The notes beneath the pieces are model-generated. The model saw only the letters and a program-made list of their open reading frames with translations, had not been told where the DNA came from and searched no databases. A DNA stretch of 13,845 nt from JAFLCA01 sp041907145 (GTDB lineage Bacteria; Bdellovibrionota_C; UBA2361; JAFLCA01): the NCBI GenBank assembly GCA_041907145.1, contig JAYRHW010000151.1, positions 1 to 13,845 on the forward strand, written 5' to 3'. Shown here piece after piece: positions 1 to 7,259 of the stretch. The stretch's first letter is position 1, and each line of letters begins with the position of its first letter. The position numbers and the translations under genes were made by a program.

Positions 1-2
1 CA

Positions 3-668
3 GCTGCAAATGGTGTTAAATATTCTCCGGGCACTGCGGAGTATAATGTCTTCTATGGCAACCGCGACGAGTGGAAGCTTGACGGGAACGGCGACTTCCT
101 CAAATGGGGCTGGGGTGTGGAGCTAGGATATTTGCAGAATGCCAACTTCCGCTTCAACCTCTTCACGCATGCTACGCGAGGACGCTATCCAGTTGGGATT
201 CGCATAGCTGAAGCTATTCACGGGCTGGAGCTGACGAAGAATCTCGTGTACAAGTGGGCAGTTTCGAGCGGCGAGGATGACTCAGCCTTGCTGCTGGACC
301 TTCCGCCTAATAACCAAACAGATTATAGCGGTACCTTGAATGTGAGCGACAATGACTTCCAGATGCCGATCATAGGAAAATGCATCTCCGATGAAATTCC
401 GAGCTTCCCTCTTTCAGCCAACCGCTACTACTGCCCACAATACACTAATTCTTGGCGCGGGGGGACCTACACACAAATGTCGTATCCCGACCCAGAACGA
501 AGCCCCGCACGCTATAATGCCGAGGTTCTGGGTGGTACCGCTACGCTCGAGGGGTTTGTGGCTAATCTGCTAACACAGGAGCGCGGCAACTGGGACGTAC
601 GAAAAACCGCTCGCGAGGTGAATAAGTACCTACGCGCTGGATTCGGAATGCCGCAACCAGCTCAATAG
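3..668 (+). CDS. 3' part of an unrecognised protein, possibly parallel beta-helix
   Basis: The reading frame is open from the window edge, so this is the C-terminal part (about 221 residues) of a longer protein. A GTG at 117 is in frame, but the frame continues upstream of it without a stop, so it is not taken as the start. I do not recognise the family. The visible sequence is rich in Asn, Tyr and aromatic residues, with strand-like segments ending in Asn-hydrophobic patterns (NANFRFNLF, ELTKNLVYKW, VSDNDFQMP). That spacing is reminiscent of the rungs of a pectin-lyase-type parallel beta-helix, which is inference only. Two cysteines lie in the last third. The final 40 residues (ERGNWDVRKTAREVNKYL and after) look helical and polar. 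The gene converges on the neighbouring minus-strand gene with only three bases between stop codons. Confidence 0.7.
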   Translation, partial: AANGVKYSPGTAEYNVFYGNRDEWKLDGNGDFLKWGWGVELGYLQNANFRFNLFTHATRGRYPVGIRIAEAIHGLELTKNLVYKWAVSSGEDDSALLLDLPPNNQTDYSGTLNVSDNDFQMPIIGKCISDEIPSFPLSANRYYCPQYTNSWRGGTYTQMSYPDPERSPARYNAEVLGGTATLEGFVANLLTQERGNWDVRKTAREVNKYLRAGFGMPQPAQ

Positions 669-671
669 GAG

Positions 672-1115
672 CTATTTGATTCTTAGTTCGGTGATAGTTC
701 GAGCAGGAGTGCCTGGAGTAAAGCGCTGTAGCAATGGGAGAAGCCTCCGCTTGCCAAGCCGGCGATCTGCAGCGATTAGAATTTCACTCAGGCCAAAGGC
801 GTCTGGCTCGGCCGCAAGCAGCAATTCAGGGGAAGACTCAATGTAGCTTCTCAAGATACTCGTAATTATTGGTGCCGCATCATCCCCTCTTCCTTCGACG
901 ATAAGCGGAGCTACGCGTCTAGGGCATTCCCAAACAATCTCCCTCTTAAGCGTAATCCAATGGCGACCTATGGAGGGGCCCGATTCCGAGCGATGCACGG
1001 TACAGAAGATTTGCAATTCGAGTGTCGGATCGAAGAGATCCTCAACAAGGCCTTTTAGCTGACTCCAGCGCACGGGGCCCCGCCTAACTAAGCGTATCCC
1101 AGCGATATCCGCCAT
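672..1115 (-). CDS. unknown 147-aa protein overlapping the acyl-CoA dehydrogenase gene
   Basis: I do not recognise a family. The protein is soluble-looking, has no signal peptide or membrane segment, and alternates basic and hydrophobic stretches. It has a central WITLKREIVWECPRR segment and a C-terminal half predicted to be helical, with leucine-rich ISEILIAADRR-like pattern near 108-118. The ATG at 1115 lies inside the end of the upstream acyl-CoA dehydrogenase gene (32-nt overlap) and has no good ribosome binding site. An in-frame GTG at 1073 starts 10 nt after the dehydrogenase stop and follows an AGGCGGGG stretch, so a 133-residue product is an equally plausible alternative. Either start implies translational coupling to the dehydrogenase. 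Function cannot be inferred. The gene is likely real because it is in operon order and occupies the whole space to the next gene. Confidence 0.6.
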   Translation of the reverse strand: MADIAGIRLVRRGPVRWSQLKGLVEDLFDPTLELQIFCTVHRSESGPSIGRHWITLKREIVWECPRRVAPLIVEGRGDDAAPIITSILRSYIESSPELLLAAEPDAFGLSEILIAADRRLGKRRLLPLLQRFTPGTPARTITELRIK

Positions 1116-2850
1116 TTTTGGTGATTGAGTCGGCCAGCTTCTTCATCACTTCATCCTCATTAGAAATGAGGCGACGGATATTCTGGTTCATGCGCCGCTT
1201 GGCCTGTTGAGTGAAAATCTCGGCGATCGCCATTTCATCGGAACAGCGATCCACTCCGCGCTCGGTGAGGCTGGAAGAAATGCGCGACAGTGTCGCTAAC
1301 CCCACGAAAATATCGATTGCCACTTCGGCGACACGCTTAGTGGGAAATTGTTTGCCGATAATTTCCTTGCCGTACTCCCGAAGCAGAGCCTCGCTGGCCT
1401 TGGATAGTCTTTGGGTATACTCCTCGAATACGGCAGCGTGCACGCCAAGGGCCGGATGCAGTCCTTCGATCCTGTCACGCCCGATATTCGAAATCTCGGA
1501 CACTCGCTTGGAGGCGTAGCGAGACAAAACACCGAACCCCTTAATGGGATCATCAAAAATTTTGCCGACACTACTCTTGATTTCCCTGAGATACTCTCCG
1601 GCATCCTTGAGTCCTGAAAGGCCAACATACAATCTTAGTATTTCGTTGGTACCTTCAAATATGAGATTAATACGGGAGTCGCGAACAATCCTCTCGTAGG
1701 GGTATTCGCGCATAAATCCGTTACCGCCGGCTACTTGCAAGGCTTCGAATGCAACATTCCAAAGCGCCTCACTGGCAAAGATTTTGCTGATGGCCGCCTC
1801 AACGGAAAAGTCTTCGACACCGGAATCTATATAGTGGGCCACCATGCTGACGGTAGACTCCGCCGCATAACAGCTGACCGCCATTTGCGCCAACTTCTCC
1901 TTGATAAGACCAAATTCGTTAATGCTCTTCCCGAATTGCCTGCGCTCCGCTGCTTGCTTCGTAGCAAGCTCGATTAGCCGCTTCATGGCGCCAACGCAGC
2001 CTCCTCCTAAACCTGTACGTCCGTTATTCAGGATGCCCATGGCAAGCTTAAAACCCTTCCCTGGCTCTCCTAGCACACAGCTCGCCGGAACCTTAGTATT
2101 CTCGAAGCGAACTGTTGAGGTTGCCGATGCGCGGATGCCCATCTTGTCCTCCTTTGCCCCGTGCGAGACCCCGCCGAAAGAACGCTCCACGATAAAGGCC
2201 GAAAGTTTCCCCTGTTCGCCTTCGGTGCGTGCGAAGACGGTAAAAAAGTCGGCCAACGGTCCGTTGGTTATCCAAATCTTCTCACCGCTCAGCGACCAAC
2301 TCCCGTCGGGGTTCTTAGTAGCATTCGTTTTTATCGATCCGGCGTCTGAGCCAGAACCAGGCTCGGTAAGGCAAAATGCCGCGATCATTTCTCCGCTTGC
2401 GAGCTTAGGCAGGTATTTTTTCTTCTGCTCGGGCGTACCGTACAACAGCAGTCCCTTCATTCCTATGGAGCTATGGGCCCCTATCGTAAGCGAAGTGGAG
2501 GCGTCCAGACGACTGGTCTGCTGAAGCACACGGGAATACCCGGTGTTTGAAAGCCCGAGCCCGCCGTACTCCTCCGGAATGATTAGCCCAAATAGTCCTA
2601 GCTCTCGTAACGCCTCGAGATATTCCTCTGGCTGCGCCCCTTCGCGGTCAAAGCGGCGATAGTCCTCGAGGTGTCCGGACATAAACTTGTCGACTGATTC
2701 CAAAATGAGGCGCAGAGTCTCGGAGTCTGCGGCGCTAACCTTTGGAAAGGGAATGAGGTTTTGGCTGAGAATGTTTCCCAGAAACAGGAGTTTTGCGGGA
2801 CTAGCATCAAGCCTCATGCTCGACGGCTTTTCAGAGGAAGAAGCGCCCAT
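1084..2850 (-). CDS. acyl-CoA dehydrogenase, VLCAD/ACAD9-like
   Basis: This flavoenzyme catalyses alpha,beta-dehydrogenation of acyl-CoA thioesters, the first step of fatty-acid beta-oxidation, passing electrons to electron-transfer flavoprotein. In 588-residue numbering, the N-terminal helical domain is followed by the FAD/substrate motif CLTEPGSGSDA (about 160-170) and KIWITNG (about 191-197). The ERSFGGVSHG and LNNGRTGLGGG segments follow, then a C-terminal helical domain ending in IFEGTNEILRL. The Glu there (about 399) occupies the catalytic-base position of VLCAD. About 160 further residues follow, matching the extra C-terminal domain of very-long-chain enzymes, so length and motifs agree with VLCAD/ACAD9 rather than the short-chain family (about 380 aa). 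I chose the ATG at 2850: GGAG lies six bases upstream. A TTG four codons earlier overlaps that site and is less likely. Chain-length preference is inferred. Confidence 0.95.
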   Translation of the reverse strand: MGASSSEKPSSMRLDASPAKLLFLGNILSQNLIPFPKVSAADSETLRLILESVDKFMSGHLEDYRRFDREGAQPEEYLEALRELGLFGLIIPEEYGGLGLSNTGYSRVLQQTSRLDASTSLTIGAHSSIGMKGLLLYGTPEQKKKYLPKLASGEMIAAFCLTEPGSGSDAGSIKTNATKNPDGSWSLSGEKIWITNGPLADFFTVFARTEGEQGKLSAFIVERSFGGVSHGAKEDKMGIRASATSTVRFENTKVPASCVLGEPGKGFKLAMGILNNGRTGLGGGCVGAMKRLIELATKQAAERRQFGKSINEFGLIKEKLAQMAVSCYAAESTVSMVAHYIDSGVEDFSVEAAISKIFASEALWNVAFEALQVAGGNGFMREYPYERIVRDSRINLIFEGTNEILRLYVGLSGLKDAGEYLREIKSSVGKIFDDPIKGFGVLSRYASKRVSEISNIGRDRIEGLHPALGVHAAVFEEYTQRLSKASEALLREYGKEIIGKQFPTKRVAEVAIDIFVGLATLSRISSSLTERGVDRCSDEMAIAEIFTQQAKRRMNQNIRRLISNEDEVMKKLADSITKNGGYRWDTLS

Positions 2851-2903
2851 AATCAGCTCCAATTAAAACCTATTGGTTGGTATCGGCCTACCCGGGCCTG
2901 ACC

Positions 2904-2939
2904 ATAAGGCATTGTACCTGCCCACATTATTGCGAACAA
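2904..2939 (-). promoter_or_regulatory. candidate sigma70-type promoter for the acyl-CoA dehydrogenase
   Basis: Reading the minus strand, TTGTTC (2939-2934) and TACAAT (2916-2911) are separated by 17 bases. The -10 matches consensus at five of six positions and the -35 at three. The predicted start near 2904 would give a leader of about 54 bases before the ATG at 2850. Matched by eye only. Confidence 0.4.
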
Positions 2940-2947
2940 TCGGCTGT
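2912..2947 (+). promoter_or_regulatory. weak overlapping promoter candidate facing the barrel-protein gene
   Basis: On the plus strand, TTGTAC (2912-2917) and AACAAT (2935-2940) are also 17 bases apart, so each hexamer overlaps the opposite element of the minus-strand promoter. The ends form a short inverted repeat, ATTGT and ACAAT. The -10 fits only four of six positions, so this is a weak call. Confidence 0.25.
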
Positions 2948-3027
2948 TAATACCCCTTTTAAGCGGGTTGGCACCGGCTCAGTGGAATGGCAAGCTACTT
3001 ACTGTTGGTTCAATTGTAGGGTGCACC

Positions 3028-4806
3028 GTGTCCCAGGTCTCAAAATCTATTCTCTGCGCGTTTTATTCAGCAGCGTTTCTCTCTCAGGTCTGGATAGCCC
3101 CGTTAGTCCTGGCCGATGGTCCATCCCCGAAGCCGGCACAGATCTCCTACGTGGCCTTTAATGGCAAAGTTGTCGCCTCGATAGAAGTGCGAGTGCGTGA
3201 GATCTTCGACGATCCCGATATCTCCTCGCTCTATCGGACGGCGAATAAAGTGAAGATAAACACTCGCGAAGAAGTCGTGCGTCGAGAGCTTCTCCTTCAC
3301 GAGGGAGATAAATTTGATGACTTCTTGCTCAAAGAGAGCGAGCGTAACCTGCGGCAACTTGGCTTCCTTCGGCAGGTTAGTATCGTCCCGACTTCGAAGG
3401 GCGACCAGATCCAACTCCTCGTCGATGTCCAGGATACCTGGACCTTCATTCCTCAGTTCAACTACTCGAGTGGCACAGGAAGGAATAAAAAGTCTGCGGG
3501 CTTAGCCGAGAGTAACCTTCTGGGCCTGGGTAAACGTGCCGAATTTGCATACGAGCAAGATGATAATCGATCGTCTACGCAGGCGGTTTACGAGGATGAT
3601 CGAGTCTGGGGGAGCTTGAACCGCTTCCTAGGCGCTCGATTGGAGAGGTCGGACGGGCATCAAACCTTGCTCTACTTTGGGCGCCCCTTTCGCAGTCTTG
3701 TTGAACGCCGTGGTTGGAATACAACATTAGACAGCTCCAACACGGTCGGACGACTATTCGAGCATGGCAACGAACGTTACATTTTCCGTCAAGAGCATTC
3801 TGATGTTGGGTTTCAATACACGATGGCGCATGGCGACCCCAAAATTTCGGTCGGTCGTTATAGCCTCGGCTATCGTTATCTTGAGGACCGCTTCAACGAG
3901 GCTCGCCCGCAGGATTACGAGGATCTCAATGTCGATCCGGACACGGTAAGCCACGATCCTAGTATGCTCGCTGATAATAGGCGCTTTTCCGGTCCAACCT
4001 TGGGTTATACTGACATTGTTCCCGACTATATTTCGATGAACTACATCGATCGCTTCGATCGAGTCGCCGACTATAATTTGGGCAACCAGTTTTCGCTGTA
4101 CACCCAGATCGCCTTAGACACGCTCGGGTCGACACGGGACACGTTTTTGGCTACGGCGACGGAAAGTTTGGGGCATCGTTTTTCCGAGAACTCCTTCATT
4201 CGAGGGGAGATCGGCGCCGCGAGCAGATATGACGCTGAGGGATTCACCAACAGTCTCATTCGTACCGAGCTACGCTATTACAATGTCTTGGGGCTTCTTA
4301 CGCTCAAAGGCCTTAATATGGGGCGCCATACCTTGGCTGCCGGCCTATCTGCAGACTACGGAATGGATCTCGATCGGGACCGCGAGTTCCTGCTAGGGGC
4401 CGATTCTGGATTGCGAGGCTACGAGGCGCGCTCGTTCACCGGAGACAAGCGGCTAGTGCTCAACCTCGAGGATAGAGTTCATTTTATCGATGATGCATAC
4501 AAGCTCGTCAGCGTTGGGGCAGCCGCATTTTTGGATGCCGGAGGCACTACCGATGGAGCATTCGGGGACATTTTGGGGCACAATTTCTACTCCGACGTGG
4601 GAGTAGGATTGCGAATTGCCTTCCCCCGCTCAACCGGGAGTCGTGTGCTACGGGCCGATATAGCGTTTCCGATGCGGGCTAGGGACGATACTAATTCTTG
4701 GGAGCCTAGGTTTATTATCTCTGGCGGCCAAGTGTTTGATTCACTGCTGCGCTCAGAACTTGAGGGCCCTGAAAGAGCCAATGTAACCATCGGTTTTGAC
4801 CGGTAA
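3028..4806 (+). CDS. BamA/TamA-family outer-membrane beta-barrel protein with one POTRA domain
   Basis: This is an Omp85-superfamily protein. Members insert proteins into, or move them across, the outer membrane. From the GTG at 3028 the product is 592 residues with a clear signal peptide (Lys6, hydrophobic core, cleavage after VLA at 29). AGGG lies six bases upstream of that codon. A TTG at 2968 would add 20 residues in front of the signal peptide and is less likely. A single POTRA domain follows (about 50-136: a VASIEVRVREIF strand, a helix ending in VVRRELLL, NLRQLGFLRQVSI, and a final QLLVDVQDTW strand). A barrel of about 450 residues rich in alternating aromatic strands comes next. The superfamily hallmark is LRGYEARS at 462-469 (the VRGF/Y motif of strap loop 6). 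BamA itself has several POTRA domains, so this is not the housekeeping BamA. Its substrate is unknown. The next gene, 106 bases away on the same strand, is an exported protease. Confidence 0.88.
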   Translation: MSQVSKSILCAFYSAAFLSQVWIAPLVLADGPSPKPAQISYVAFNGKVVASIEVRVREIFDDPDISSLYRTANKVKINTREEVVRRELLLHEGDKFDDFLLKESERNLRQLGFLRQVSIVPTSKGDQIQLLVDVQDTWTFIPQFNYSSGTGRNKKSAGLAESNLLGLGKRAEFAYEQDDNRSSTQAVYEDDRVWGSLNRFLGARLERSDGHQTLLYFGRPFRSLVERRGWNTTLDSSNTVGRLFEHGNERYIFRQEHSDVGFQYTMAHGDPKISVGRYSLGYRYLEDRFNEARPQDYEDLNVDPDTVSHDPSMLADNRRFSGPTLGYTDIVPDYISMNYIDRFDRVADYNLGNQFSLYTQIALDTLGSTRDTFLATATESLGHRFSENSFIRGEIGAASRYDAEGFTNSLIRTELRYYNVLGLLTLKGLNMGRHTLAAGLSADYGMDLDRDREFLLGADSGLRGYEARSFTGDKRLVLNLEDRVHFIDDAYKLVSVGAAAFLDAGGTTDGAFGDILGHNFYSDVGVGLRIAFPRSTGSRVLRADIAFPMRARDDTNSWEPRFIISGGQVFDSLLRSELEGPERANVTIGFDR

Positions 4807-4912
4807 AGTATCGACGGCAGGCGATTACCCTACAGCATCCCGAGCATGTTAATCTCAACTGGGAAAATCAACGCGCCGATAGTTAGGCAGGGTCTATTAC
4901 TCCGTTGAGTTT

Positions 4913-6457
4913 ATGCAACTTCAGTTCATCCTCCGTCTGAGTTCGGTATTAGCCTCAGTACTGATAACTTCTACGGCAGTCGCGCTACCGACAGAGCTAC
5001 GGGGATCTCTTTTAAAATTACCAGCTCTGAGCTCAGGACAAGCTGCCAGACTCTCCTTGCAGACCCCGGATGGCTTATACGAGTTGAAGCTTGGGCGAGC
5101 GTATGCGCGTCGCCCTACTGCGTACCTCCGAGCCGGGCAGTCGCTTAATAGCAGTTTCTGGGATCTGCCGCTTCTGTTCCGTGGAAGTATTAGAGCGAAG
5201 CGCGGTCAACGCTTACCCGGAAAGCTTCGCGGCGTTGCCGCCGATTTATATCATGGGCAGCTTGCCTTGCGCTTCTATGGCACTCGGTCGCTTCGACTTT
5301 ACACTGCTACCTTTCCGCTTGCTGGAGATGCCAGGCGTCTGGGCCGCCTTTCTCATCTTCCATCTAACTTCCCTCTTAATTGCGCCTTCGAGCGTGGCTC
5401 CACGACCGCTTCCGTAGGAAACTTAGCCTTAGCGTCAGTAGATCGACCCAGACGCGCGCTCGATTTTGCAGCTGACCTCGACGCCGAGTACCTCGATGCG
5501 GCAGGCGGTAGCGAGGGGGCTGCTGCTGAGGTCGCTCAGAGCATGAACGTCGTCAATGGCATCTATGGAGACCAGCTTGGCGTGGAGGTAGCTCTAGTTG
5601 AGCAGAACGAATTCTCTGATGCAGGTTCTCAACCCTACCAGACCAATGAAGCGGAGGACCTCCGTGATCAGGTGGCGGCGTATCGCAATGCAAACCCGTT
5701 TTCTGCCTCATTCGACGCCGCCCAGCTATTCACCGGCAAGGAAATGTATCTGCCTGACCCTGATATTGGTACTGGCATCGTCGGAATCTCGTATTTGAGC
5801 ATCCACGATGATTTCTCCGATCCGGGCACGGTCTGCCGCTACGACAATGACTATAGCTATACAGTGGTGGAGCGATACGTGCCGTCTGGGCGGAGTTTTA
5901 GCGCGACGTACCAGGGAGTGCTTACTGCTCATGAGCTAGGGCACAATCTCAGCCTATTCCATATCAATTCCGGCGTTATGTATTTTGCGCCATCCTCATC
6001 AGATTCCGCGTTTGCCTATGAAAGTATTGCCTCCGCACTGCAGTACATGCAGGTCCACGGGCAGTGTCTCGATCAGATCGGACCTGGTGTCTCAATGGAC
6101 TCCCTTAGGTTCCGCCTGGGACGATTGACGGCCCGGCTTTCCCCTAACAACTACCTTGGAGAGAGCTGCAGTCTTCGACTGTATGCCGCGGGGGGCAGAG
6201 AAATCCTTCTTAGCGACACCAGGCGGCATTCGGAGGCCACGCTCATAAAGAGCGTTCCGATTTCGTCAGCCTCAGTCTCGCTAAAGGCCAATGTAGGAGA
6301 CGGTCGTAGTGCCGCGAAGAACTACTACCTCTTGGCGGAGATGCTCTGTGACGGCCAAATAAGGGGTGTCAGCGGGATGCAGAGGATCTCGTCGAGATTT
6401 GCGCAGCGCTCCTCATTTTATAAGTCCTTGAGGAAGAATATACGTAGAACCTCGTAG
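4913..6457 (+). CDS. secreted metzincin metalloprotease, reprolysin-like
   Basis: This is an exported zinc endopeptidase of 514 residues. The first 24 residues form a signal peptide ending in AVA. Residues 25 to about 175 are a probable propeptide rich in beta strands. The catalytic domain starts near ALDFAADLDAEYLDAAGG (182-199) and holds HELGHNLSLFH at 340-350, with zinc ligands His340, His344 and His350 and catalytic Glu341. GVMYF supplies a Met-turn (Met356) only six residues after the third histidine. Cys308 and Cys386 flank the active site, and the IASALQYMQVHGQCL segment resembles the end of reprolysin-type domains. The position normally held by glycine between the second and third histidines is Ser347. 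A C-terminal beta-rich domain (about 395-485) ends in a basic Ser/Arg-rich tail. The start ATG has only a weak TTGAG in front. It may be co-transcribed with the upstream barrel-protein gene, since no terminator separates them. Confidence 0.9.
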   Translation: MQLQFILRLSSVLASVLITSTAVALPTELRGSLLKLPALSSGQAARLSLQTPDGLYELKLGRAYARRPTAYLRAGQSLNSSFWDLPLLFRGSIRAKRGQRLPGKLRGVAADLYHGQLALRFYGTRSLRLYTATFPLAGDARRLGRLSHLPSNFPLNCAFERGSTTASVGNLALASVDRPRRALDFAADLDAEYLDAAGGSEGAAAEVAQSMNVVNGIYGDQLGVEVALVEQNEFSDAGSQPYQTNEAEDLRDQVAAYRNANPFSASFDAAQLFTGKEMYLPDPDIGTGIVGISYLSIHDDFSDPGTVCRYDNDYSYTVVERYVPSGRSFSATYQGVLTAHELGHNLSLFHINSGVMYFAPSSSDSAFAYESIASALQYMQVHGQCLDQIGPGVSMDSLRFRLGRLTARLSPNNYLGESCSLRLYAAGGREILLSDTRRHSEATLIKSVPISSASVSLKANVGDGRSAAKNYYLLAEMLCDGQIRGVSGMQRISSRFAQRSSFYKSLRKNIRRTS

Positions 6458-6510
6458 AGCAGCGTAGGCAAGGCTCAGAAGGCGGCCCGAGATCACATAG
6501 AAAAACTAGA

Positions 6511-6554
6511 TAAAAAATACCTCTGTGAACCACCAGATGGGGTGCACAGAGGTA
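6511..6554 (-). terminator. Rho-independent terminator of the small basic-protein gene
   Basis: In minus-strand orientation a perfect 10-bp stem (TACCTCTGTG, read with its complement CACAGAGGTA, arms 6545-6554 and 6518-6527) encloses a 17-base loop. It is followed directly by six T residues (6517-6512). It lies about 36 bases beyond the stop codon of the small gene. It also sits about 60 bases downstream of the convergent metalloprotease gene, but on that strand no T-run follows. Confidence 0.85.
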
Positions 6555-6558
6555 GCTG

Positions 6559-6579
6559 TAGCTAAAAAATTCTTAGCTA
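6559..6579. repeat. inverted repeat between the small gene and its terminator
   Basis: TAGCTAA (6559-6565) and TTAGCTA (6573-6579) form perfect 7-bp arms around a 7-base centre. The repeat lies between the small gene's stop codon and the strong terminator hairpin. It could extend the structured 3' end of the transcript or contribute to stopping convergent transcription. Confidence 0.4.
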
Positions 6580-6590
6580 ATCAGGCTAGC

Positions 6591-6680
6591 TTACTTCCGC
6601 CGCTTCGAGGTCTTTCTCGCCTTGCGGGTAGTTTTCCTCTTGGTCGCTTTCTTCTTGGCGGCTTTTCTTTTCTTAGCCAT
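6591..6680 (-). CDS. 29-aa polycationic histone-tail-like protein
   Basis: The complete frame ATG to TAA encodes 29 residues, beginning MAKKRKAAKKKATKRK. Twelve are Lys and six Arg (62% basic); the rest are Ala (5), Thr (4), Ser (1) and the initial Met. There are no acidic, aromatic or bulky hydrophobic residues. Such composition is typical of nucleic-acid-binding tails: Lys/Ala-rich histone H1-like tails of bacteria and eukaryotic histone tails. Binding to DNA or RNA and a role in nucleoid compaction are inferred from composition only. GGAG lies nine bases before the ATG (TTTGGAGAAAATAATC). A 19-bp dyad lies 20 bases upstream, and a strong intrinsic terminator lies 36 bases downstream, so the transcription unit is complete and monocistronic. 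It is too short for standard gene callers. A chance origin is unlikely because all the flanking signals point the same way. Confidence 0.8.
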   Translation of the reverse strand: MAKKRKAAKKKATKRKTTRKARKTSKRRK

Positions 6681-6699
6681 GATTATTTTCTCCAAATGT

Positions 6700-6718
6700 G
6701 CGTCAAAATATTTGACGC
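6700..6718. promoter_or_regulatory. 19-bp perfect dyad in front of the small basic-protein gene
   Basis: GCGTCAAA and TTTGACGC are perfect 8-bp arms around a 3-base ATA centre. The dyad ends 20 bases before the ATG at 6680 and immediately before the ribosome binding site. It could be an operator for a dimeric repressor, or a leader hairpin. The AT-rich centre and close 3-base spacing favour a DNA site, because a 3-base loop closed by A-T pairs would be a weak RNA hairpin. Confidence 0.6.
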
Positions 6719-7259
6719 TTAAGGTTACAAGCTCAAAAGCAAGAAATTTGCCATTTCTGGCGCATTATTTCACTTTTTCGCTCTACTAATACTGTCAACG
6801 CAAAGAAGAGAAAACACATTTGCGTGACGACGAACTTGCACTGCTCATCGCAGCTCCCCGCGCAAAATTTTCCTCGAAGAGAAAAATTACAACTTGACGC
6901 GAGTACAAAACGAGTTTGCCATCAACTTCCCACGTTGGCAAGTGATTAGTTTGATGTGATCACAGCAAGCAGCGATGCGCTTCAATCTCACGCGACGAAC
7001 TTGCTTCACCAAAGCGTGATCGTCTCGACCAATCAAGCCGGATCGAGCTTCGCCCCAAAAACTCGGCGCCCTGACCGAACACTTCAGCATGAGATAAGAC
7101 ATTGAACCAACACAAATTTTCGATGCGATCAGCGGAGCTGCACTCCGTACTGTCAGCAGATAGATCCCGCTTCAGTCATCTACGAAATATTCCGATGTCC
7201 AGTAATGCAAGGTATTGCTACAACAGTCATTAAAGTCTGCTGTCAGAATCTAGTACACG
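6719..7259. other. 541-bp intergenic region without a convincing gene
   Basis: No convincing gene is seen on either strand. The region holds the promoter area of the small basic-protein gene and probably that of the gene starting at 7260. It includes a 12-base direct repeat cgacgaacttgc at 6828-6839 and 6993-7004. There is an imperfect hairpin near 6866-6888 (nine pairs, one mismatch, GAA loop) and a TTGCCA/TGGCAA inverted repeat at 6916-6921 and 6936-6941. A 10-bp palindrome TGTGATCACA lies at 6955-6964. A TTGACA on the minus strand (6798-6793) has no convincing -10 at the right distance. An RNA gene cannot be excluded by eye. Confidence 0.5.

Noticed and set aside
1901..2524. 207-codon frame on + opposite the acyl-CoA dehydrogenase
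   Set aside because: It is antisense to a strongly conserved enzyme gene and has Pro/Ser-rich shadow composition.
2968..3027. TTG at 2968 as the start of the barrel-protein gene
   Set aside because: It places 20 residues before a well-formed signal peptide. The GTG at 3028 has a ribosome binding site and puts the signal peptide at the N-terminus.
6525..6722. 65-codon frame on + covering the small basic-protein gene
   Set aside because: It begins inside the terminator hairpin, lacks a ribosome binding site and is antisense to the better supported 29-codon gene.
6793..6798. Perfect TTGACA -35 on the minus strand for the basic-peptide gene
   Set aside because: No acceptable -10 hexamer lies 15-19 bases downstream.
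6955..6964. TGTGATCACA as a CRP/FNR-family site
   Set aside because: The half-sites are directly abutted, whereas the CRP consensus has six bases between TGTGA and TCACA.
6887..7102. 71-codon frame on - in the intergenic region
   Set aside because: No ribosome binding site, no recognisable domain and an unpatterned composition; not supported as a gene.
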